Source of the DNA: Tepidiphilus sp.
Lineage (GTDB): Bacteria; Pseudomonadota; Gammaproteobacteria; Burkholderiales; Rhodocyclaceae
Assembly (NCBI GenBank): GCA_028684345.1
Contig: JAQUGB010000005.1
Location: forward strand, 17,678-27,444
DNA length: 9,767 bases
Reading direction: 5' to 3'
Shown: one piece after another, positions 6,024 through 9,767 of the stretch
Position numbering within the stretch: the stretch's first letter is position 1
Layout of the letters: each line of letters opens with the position of its first letter
Position numbers and translations under genes: made by a program
The notes under the pieces: model-generated
What the model was told of the DNA's origin: nothing
Database searches by the model: none
The model's input: the letters and a program-made list of their open reading frames with translations, nothing else

Positions 6024-6032
6024 ATCATATCA
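6024..6032 (-). promoter_or_regulatory. Candidate extended -10 promoter for the rhodanese-grxC-secB-SH3-gpsA operon
   Basis: Read leftward the bases are TGATATGAT, a classical extended -10 (TGn plus TATGAT, five of six to consensus). The nearest upstream -35 candidate (TTGTAC, 6045-6050) is poor and spaced only 15 nt. Transcription would start near 6017 and give a leader of about 105 nt. The element lies next to the gpmA ribosome site on the other strand. Confidence 0.4.
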
Positions 6033-6037
6033 GAGGA
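6032..6037 (+). promoter_or_regulatory. Ribosome binding site of gpmA
   Basis: AGAGGA stands 5 nt before the ATG at 6043. This selects that ATG over the in-frame ATG at 6037, which overlaps the site, and over the open frame continuing upstream to about 5800. Confidence 0.6.
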
Positions 6038-6042
6038 TGATC

Positions 6043-6792
6043 ATGTACAAGATCGTGCTGTTGCGTCATGGCGAGTCCGTGTGGAACAAGGAGAATCGTT
6101 TCACGGGCTGGACCGACGTCGATCTCACCGAGAAAGGCGTCGAAGAGGCGCGCGCGGCCGGGCGTCTGCTGCGCGAGCGGGGATTCGCCTTCGATCGGGC
6201 GTTTACCTCGGTGCTGAAACGGGCGAACAAGACGCTCAACATCGTGCTCGAAGAACTCGATCAGCTATGGTTGCCGGTGGAGCATTCCTGGCGGCTCAAC
6301 GAGCGTCACTACGGTGCGCTGCAGGGGCTGGACAAGGCCGAGACGGCGGCCAAATACGGCGACGAGCAGGTGCTGCTGTGGCGCCGCTCCTACGATGTTC
6401 CGCCGCCACCGTTGCCCGAGGGTGATCCGCGCATCACCGCCGACGATCCGCGCTACCGCGATCTGCCCAAGGCCGAGTTTCCCCGCACCGAATGCCTCAA
6501 GGATACGGTGGCGCGCTTCGTGCCCTACTGGCAGACGGTGATCGTGCCGCGCATTCTCGCTGGGGAACGTATCCTCATCGCGGCGCATGGCAACAGTCTG
6601 CGTGCGCTCATCAAGTATCTCGACGAGGTGTCGGACCGGGACATCGTCGGGCTCAACATTCCCACGGCTCAGCCCCTCGTCTATGAGCTGGACGAGAGCT
6701 GCCGGCCGCTCAAGAGCTATTACCTCGCCGACGAGGAGACGATCAAGGCGCAGCAGGCGGCCGTGGCGGCGCAAGGGCGCGCGAAAAAGTGA
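6043..6792 (+). CDS. gpmA: 2,3-bisphosphoglycerate-dependent phosphoglycerate mutase
   Basis: This cytosolic enzyme interconverts 3- and 2-phosphoglycerate in glycolysis and gluconeogenesis through a phosphohistidine. The 249 residues match the usual length. The catalytic LRHGES contains H9, the phosphorylated residue. NRFTGWTDVDLTEKG (18-32), NERHYGALQGLDK (86-98) with the acid/base E87, and AHGNSLRAL (181-189) with H182 complete the active site. The cofactor-dependent identity is clear from these motifs; the metal-dependent type is unrelated. The C-terminal tail is rich in Ala, Gln and Lys. It is the first gene of a rightward group, with envC starting 25 nt downstream. This gpmA-envC-ctpA order is common in betaproteobacteria. 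Confidence 0.97.
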   Translation: MYKIVLLRHGESVWNKENRFTGWTDVDLTEKGVEEARAAGRLLRERGFAFDRAFTSVLKRANKTLNIVLEELDQLWLPVEHSWRLNERHYGALQGLDKAETAAKYGDEQVLLWRRSYDVPPPPLPEGDPRITADDPRYRDLPKAEFPRTECLKDTVARFVPYWQTVIVPRILAGERILIAAHGNSLRALIKYLDEVSDRDIVGLNIPTAQPLVYELDESCRPLKSYYLADEETIKAQQAAVAAQGRAKK

Positions 6793-6817
6793 AGGGCACC
6801 GGGCGGACGACGCGTCG

Positions 6818-8140
6818 ATGAACGTCCGGAGGGTTGCGGCAAGGCTGATCGGGTTCGCGTGGTTCGTCCCGTTCGGCTGGCTCGCGCATCCGGTCGGGAC
6901 GTGGGCGGATGAGGGGTTGGGGGAGAAACGTTCCGAGCTCCAGAGTCTGCAGCAGGAGATGCAGCGTATCGATCGTGAGGTGCGTCAGACCGAGGACAAA
7001 AGACGGCAGATCGAAGCGAAGCTGAAAGAATCGGAGCGTGCGGCCAACGCCTCGGCGCGCAAACTGGAGCGCTTGCGCACCGAAGAGGCGACCCTGTCGG
7101 CGCGGATCGCCGAAAACGAGGCGACATTGGCGGAGCTGGAGCGCTCGATTGCGCAGCATCAACAGGAAATGGCCGCCTGGGCAAGGGCGTATTACCGCCA
7201 GCAGCGCCCACTCGATCCGCTCCTTTCGAGCGAAGATCCCGCCGAAGTGGGGCGGCGCGTGCATTACCTGCAGATCCTGGCCGCCGACCGGGCCCGGCGT
7301 ATCGCCGCCTTGCGTGAGCAGCAATCCCGTGCAGTGGTGCTGAGCAGAGAACTCGAACGCCGTCGGGAGCGTCTGGCACGGGTTCAGGAAGAAACGGCCC
7401 GAGAGGCCGAGCGCTGGCAGGTGCTGGCGCAGGAGCGGCGGCAGTTGCGCGGGGCGTTGGCGCAACAGGTTCAGGCGGCCAAGGATCGCAAGCGCGAGAT
7501 CGAGGCGGATGCTGCCGCACTCACCCGCCTGGTGCGTCAGCTGGAAGCTCAGGAACGCGCTCGGCGCGAGGAAGCCCAGCGGCGGGAAAGGTTGCGGCGT
7601 GAGGAGGAAGCTCGGCAGGCACGCGAGCGGCTTGCGTCCAAACCGATGGCGCGGGACGCAGAAAGCGGACCAGCCGCCGAAGGGACGCGGGGGCGTACGG
7701 CCCAAACCACGGCCCGGGTCCTCGCCGATGAGTCTGCTGCGGGGCAACCGCTGTCGGGCTTGCGCGGGCGCTTGGGCTGGCCGACCGAAGGTGGGGTGCA
7801 GGGGCGATTCGGCGCGGCCCGCCCCGAAGGTGGAACCTGGCGAGGACTGTTCATCGCCACCGATGCCGGGCAGCCCGTGCGGGCCGTGGCCGATGGGGTG
7901 GTCGCCCACGCCGATTGGATGCGCGGTTATGGTAATCTGATCATCCTCGACCATGGGGGTGGCTATCTCACCGTCTATGCCAACGTCGACTCGATGTTGT
8001 ACGAACCGCAACAGCGGGTAAAAGCCGGAGAGACGATCGCCACCACGGGATCGAGCGGTAACATGGGGCGCTCGGGGTTATACTTCGAAATCAGGCATAA
8101 TGGCGAACCGCAGGATCCACTGCGTTGGATCCGGCGGTGA
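6818..8140 (+). CDS. envC: EnvC-type murein hydrolase activator (coiled coil plus degenerate LytM domain)
   Basis: EnvC works in the periplasm with FtsEX and switches on the amidases that split septal peptidoglycan at division. The 440-residue product begins with a signal sequence, probably cut after TWA30. A long charged coiled coil follows (about 35-130 and 155-272), interrupted around 130-150 by YYRQQRPLDPLLSSEDP, the hinge seen in EnvC. A variable linker (275-312) leads to a LytM/M23 domain (315-440). Catalytic residues of M23 peptidases are missing: the first His and Asp are replaced in WRGLFIATDAG (341-351), and the HxH is GLYFEIR (420-426). It is therefore an activator, not a peptidase. 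The ATG at 6818 is the only reasonable in-frame start, although its ribosome site is weak. It follows gpmA by 25 nt. Confidence 0.93.
   Translation: MNVRRVAARLIGFAWFVPFGWLAHPVGTWADEGLGEKRSELQSLQQEMQRIDREVRQTEDKRRQIEAKLKESERAANASARKLERLRTEEATLSARIAENEATLAELERSIAQHQQEMAAWARAYYRQQRPLDPLLSSEDPAEVGRRVHYLQILAADRARRIAALREQQSRAVVLSRELERRRERLARVQEETAREAERWQVLAQERRQLRGALAQQVQAAKDRKREIEADAAALTRLVRQLEAQERARREEAQRRERLRREEEARQARERLASKPMARDAESGPAAEGTRGRTAQTTARVLADESAAGQPLSGLRGRLGWPTEGGVQGRFGAARPEGGTWRGLFIATDAGQPVRAVADGVVAHADWMRGYGNLIILDHGGGYLTVYANVDSMLYEPQQRVKAGETIATTGSSGNMGRSGLYFEIRHNGEPQDPLRWIRR
8113..8132. other. Inverted repeat over the envC 3' end
   Basis: GGATCCA (8113-8119) and TGGATCC (8126-8132) form an exact 7-bp stem around CTGCGT. 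It lies within the last codons of envC and just upstream of the candidate ctpA -10. No T-run follows, so it is not a standard terminator. It may simply reflect codon choice. Confidence 0.4.
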
Positions 8141-8146
8141 TACACT
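8138..8146 (+). promoter_or_regulatory. Candidate extended -10 promoter for ctpA
   Basis: TGATACACT fits TGn followed by TAnnnT (TACACT, four of six to consensus) and overlaps the envC stop codon at 8138-8140. There is no good -35 at 16-18 nt; a TTGGAT at 8125-8130 is too close. A start near 8153 would give ctpA a leader of about 160 nt. It is a plausible reason for the long envC-ctpA gap. Confidence 0.35.
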
Positions 8147-8258
8147 CGGGTGCCTCGAAAAACCGTCACGAGCGGTTGCAGAGCAAGGAGCCCGGCGCAC
8201 GGAATGCAAGACCCATCGGAATGGAAGGGCGAGCAACCGAGCATCGGAGTACCGTGCC

Positions 8259-8306
8259 ATGCAGCCAGGCAGTAGGTCATTCGAGGCTCCCACTCGATCG
8301 AGGTGA
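8259..8306 (+). CDS. Possible 15-codon upstream ORF in the ctpA leader
   Basis: An ATG at 8259 with GGAG (8246-8249) 9 nt before it encodes MQPGSRSFEAPTRSR. Its TGA at 8304-8306 lies inside the ctpA ribosome site, so ribosomes ending there would be 5 nt from the ctpA ATG. That geometry would allow coupling or leader control. The peptide has no recognised motif and no run of one amino acid typical of attenuators. It may be chance. Confidence 0.2.
   Translation: MQPGSRSFEAPTRSR
8300..8306 (+). promoter_or_regulatory. Ribosome binding site of ctpA
   Basis: GAGGTGA is 5 nt before the ATG at 8312. It overlaps the in-frame GTG at 8303, which makes that GTG an unlikely start. Confidence 0.65.
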
Positions 8307-8311
8307 GTCGA

Positions 8312-9757
8312 ATGCGACGCTGGATTAGTCGGATTTCCCTGTTGGTGGTTGGAATCGTGGGCGGTGCATTGCTCACGTTCAATTTCTCGGCTTTGGCGGA
8401 GCGTAACGCCACTTCCGCTTTGCCCCTGGAGGACCTGAGGGCGTTTGCCGAGGTCTATGATGCGGTCAAGAAGGGATACGTCGAGCCGGTAGAGGATCAA
8501 AAGCTCATCACCGAAGCGATCCGCGGCATGGTGAGCGGCCTCGATCCCCATTCGGCCTATCTCGATCCGGAAGAATACCAGGAGCTGCAGGTCGGCACCC
8601 AAGGCGAGTTCGGTGGCCTGGGAATCGAAGTCGGCATGGAAGATGGCTTCGTCAAAGTGGTCTCGCCGATCGAGGATACTCCGGCGTTTCGTGCCGGGAT
8701 CAAGTCGGGTGACCTGATCGTGAAAATCGACGAGACGCCAGTCAAGGGGATGAGCTTGCGCGATGCGGTCAAACGCATGCGGGGCAAACCTGGTACCAAG
8801 GTGACGCTCACGATCGTACGCGAGCAGGTCGACAAGCCCATCGTGCTCACGATCACGCGCGAGGTGATCACCGTGCGCAGCGTCAGGAGCACGCGTGACG
8901 ATACCATTGCCTACGTGCGCATCACCCAATTCCAAGAAAACACGGGCCCCATGCTCGTCGAGCACCTGAGCAAGCTGCGCCAGGAAGGGGCGGTCGATGG
9001 GTTGATCCTCGATCTGCGTAACGATCCGGGTGGGTTGCTCAACGCGGCGATCGGGGTGTCCGGTGCCTTCCTGCCCGAGGATGCCGTAGTGGTCAGGACC
9101 GAGGGGCGTTTGCCGGATTCACGGCGCGAATACCGCGTGCGTCCGTCGGACTATCTGCGTGGGCCGCGGGAGCGCGATTATCTCGCCAATTTGCCAACGG
9201 AATATCGAACCTTGCCGATGGTGGTCTTGATCAATGCAGGTTCCGCCTCGGCCTCCGAGATCGTGGCCGGAGCGCTGCAGGACCATGGTCGGGCGAAGAT
9301 TTTCGGAACGCGCTCGTTCGGCAAGGGTTCGGTGCAAACCATTCTCCCGCTCAACAACGGCGCAGCGCTCAAGCTGACCACCGCGCTTTACTATACGCCG
9401 AACGGCCGTTCCATCCAGGCCAAAGGCATCGAGCCGGATTTCGTCGTCGAGGAAACCGAGAATGGATCGGTTCGTGCGCTGCGTGAGGCCGATCTGCAGC
9501 AGCATCTCGAGCTCGATCGCGATGGGGTCAGACGTGCTCCCGCGGGACGCTCGGAGGGTGTGGGTACTGGTGCCGACGAAGGATCGACTTCGCCCGAAGA
9601 ATCGAGTCTGCCTCCCCGATTCGAGTTTGGTTCGAGCGAAGATCGTCAATATCAGGCAGCGCTGAAGTGGTTGCGCGAAGGGGTCGTACCCGCTTCGGTG
9701 AGCGCCGAACCGTCTGGCGGCGTGAGCAAGCAGGGTGAAAAAGCGCCCCTGAAGTGA
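8312..9757 (+). CDS. ctpA: Carboxy-terminal processing serine protease, S41 family
   Basis: CtpA proteases cut near the C-terminus of periplasmic substrates, in several bacteria including peptidoglycan hydrolases; the substrate here is not known. The 481-residue product starts with a signal or anchor segment (ISLLVVGIVGGALLTF, 8-23), with a possible cut after SALA29. An N-terminal helical part includes GLDPHSAYLDPEEY (76-89). A PDZ domain spans about 99-180 (GLGIEVG 102-108, AGIKSGDLIVKID 128-140). The S41 core holds LDLRNDPGGLLNAA (233-246), the nucleophile S313 in AGSASASEIVAGAL, the general-base K338 in SFGKGSVQ and Q342, all intact. A Ser/Gly/Glu-rich linker (about 405-440) precedes a final helix (DRQYQAALKWL, 444-454). 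It ends with tandem stops TGA TAA. The start is ATG 8312 by ribosome-site spacing. It lies downstream of envC, another envelope protein. Confidence 0.96.
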   Translation: MRRWISRISLLVVGIVGGALLTFNFSALAERNATSALPLEDLRAFAEVYDAVKKGYVEPVEDQKLITEAIRGMVSGLDPHSAYLDPEEYQELQVGTQGEFGGLGIEVGMEDGFVKVVSPIEDTPAFRAGIKSGDLIVKIDETPVKGMSLRDAVKRMRGKPGTKVTLTIVREQVDKPIVLTITREVITVRSVRSTRDDTIAYVRITQFQENTGPMLVEHLSKLRQEGAVDGLILDLRNDPGGLLNAAIGVSGAFLPEDAVVVRTEGRLPDSRREYRVRPSDYLRGPRERDYLANLPTEYRTLPMVVLINAGSASASEIVAGALQDHGRAKIFGTRSFGKGSVQTILPLNNGAALKLTTALYYTPNGRSIQAKGIEPDFVVEETENGSVRALREADLQQHLELDRDGVRRAPAGRSEGVGTGADEGSTSPEESSLPPRFEFGSSEDRQYQAALKWLREGVVPASVSAEPSGGVSKQGEKAPLK

Positions 9758-9767
9758 TAACGATGGA

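Larger units (their letters stand above)
8141..8311 (+). other. envC-ctpA intergenic leader (171 nt)
   Basis: This is the longest non-coding stretch of the window. It holds the downstream half of the candidate promoter, a small upstream ORF (8259-8306), the 10-bp palindrome CTCGATCGAG (8293-8302), and the ctpA ribosome site. TCGAG (8281-8285) can pair with CTCGA (8293-8297). No known riboswitch or RNA family is recognised. Confidence 0.4.

Noticed and set aside
5800..6042. N-terminal extension of gpmA upstream to 5800
   Set aside because: It overlaps the rhodanese gene on the opposite strand. The canonical MYKIVLLRHGE start at 6043 has a good ribosome site.
6743..8011. A 422-codon leftward open frame opposite envC
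   Set aside because: It is antisense to a well-supported gene, has no ribosome site or domain, and mirrors the codon bias of envC.
8161..8177. AACCG/CGGTT repeat with adjacent A-run that would read as a leftward terminator
   Set aside because: The stem is only 5 bp and no leftward gene ends there.
1..9767. Mobile elements, CRISPR arrays, tRNA or rRNA genes, defence or biosynthetic clusters
   Set aside because: No transposase, integrase, spaced repeats, cloverleaf sequence or defence-type domain could be seen on either strand; every gene is a standard housekeeping family or a simple conserved envelope protein.

Overview
The window is a gene-dense, GC-rich piece of a bacterial chromosome. The protein sequences and gene order look betaproteobacterial, most like the Rhodocyclales/Hydrogenophilales group. 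That rests on the familiar runs rhodanese-grxC-secB-(SH3 protein)-gpsA and gpmA-envC-ctpA, and on the HemB and BioC sequence types. The species cannot be fixed from the sequence alone. Twelve complete protein genes fill almost all of it. There is no rRNA, tRNA, CRISPR array, insertion sequence or phage gene, and no stretch above 300 bases without a gene.

Layout, left to right. A short leader (1-86) holds a perfect hairpin and perhaps the first codons of a leftward gene. hemB (+, haem precursor synthesis) converges on a bioC-type methyltransferase (-, biotin precursor synthesis) with 8 bases between their stop codons. bioC diverges from comF (+) with only 16 bases between start codons, a gap that contains a run of eight G. 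comF overlaps trmL (+, tRNA wobble methylation) by ATGA. trmL converges with 6 bases to spare on a five-gene leftward operon. In transcription order (right to left) that operon is a membrane-anchored rhodanese, grxC (glutaredoxin 3), secB (export chaperone), a secreted tandem-SH3 protein and gpsA (glycerol-3-phosphate dehydrogenase). Its joints are ATGA, 23 nt, 7 nt and TGATG, so translation is probably coupled. A 130-base divergent region (5913-6042) separates it from gpmA (+, phosphoglycerate mutase), envC (+, activator of murein amidases at division) and ctpA (+, periplasmic S41 protease). envC and ctpA are separated by a 171-base leader with its own candidate promoter and a small upstream ORF.

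How the genes work together: this is core housekeeping, covering tetrapyrrole and biotin synthesis, tRNA modification, phospholipid precursor supply, protein export, thiol chemistry, glycolysis and envelope remodelling. envC and ctpA both act on the envelope. The rhodanese, glutaredoxin, SecB and SH3 proteins share one operon whose functional logic is not obvious.

I found no undescribed biological system. The points most worth a second look are small: the G8 tract between bioC and comF, the uncharacterised SH3 protein, the oppositely oriented overlapping promoter candidates upstream of gpmA, and the ctpA leader.
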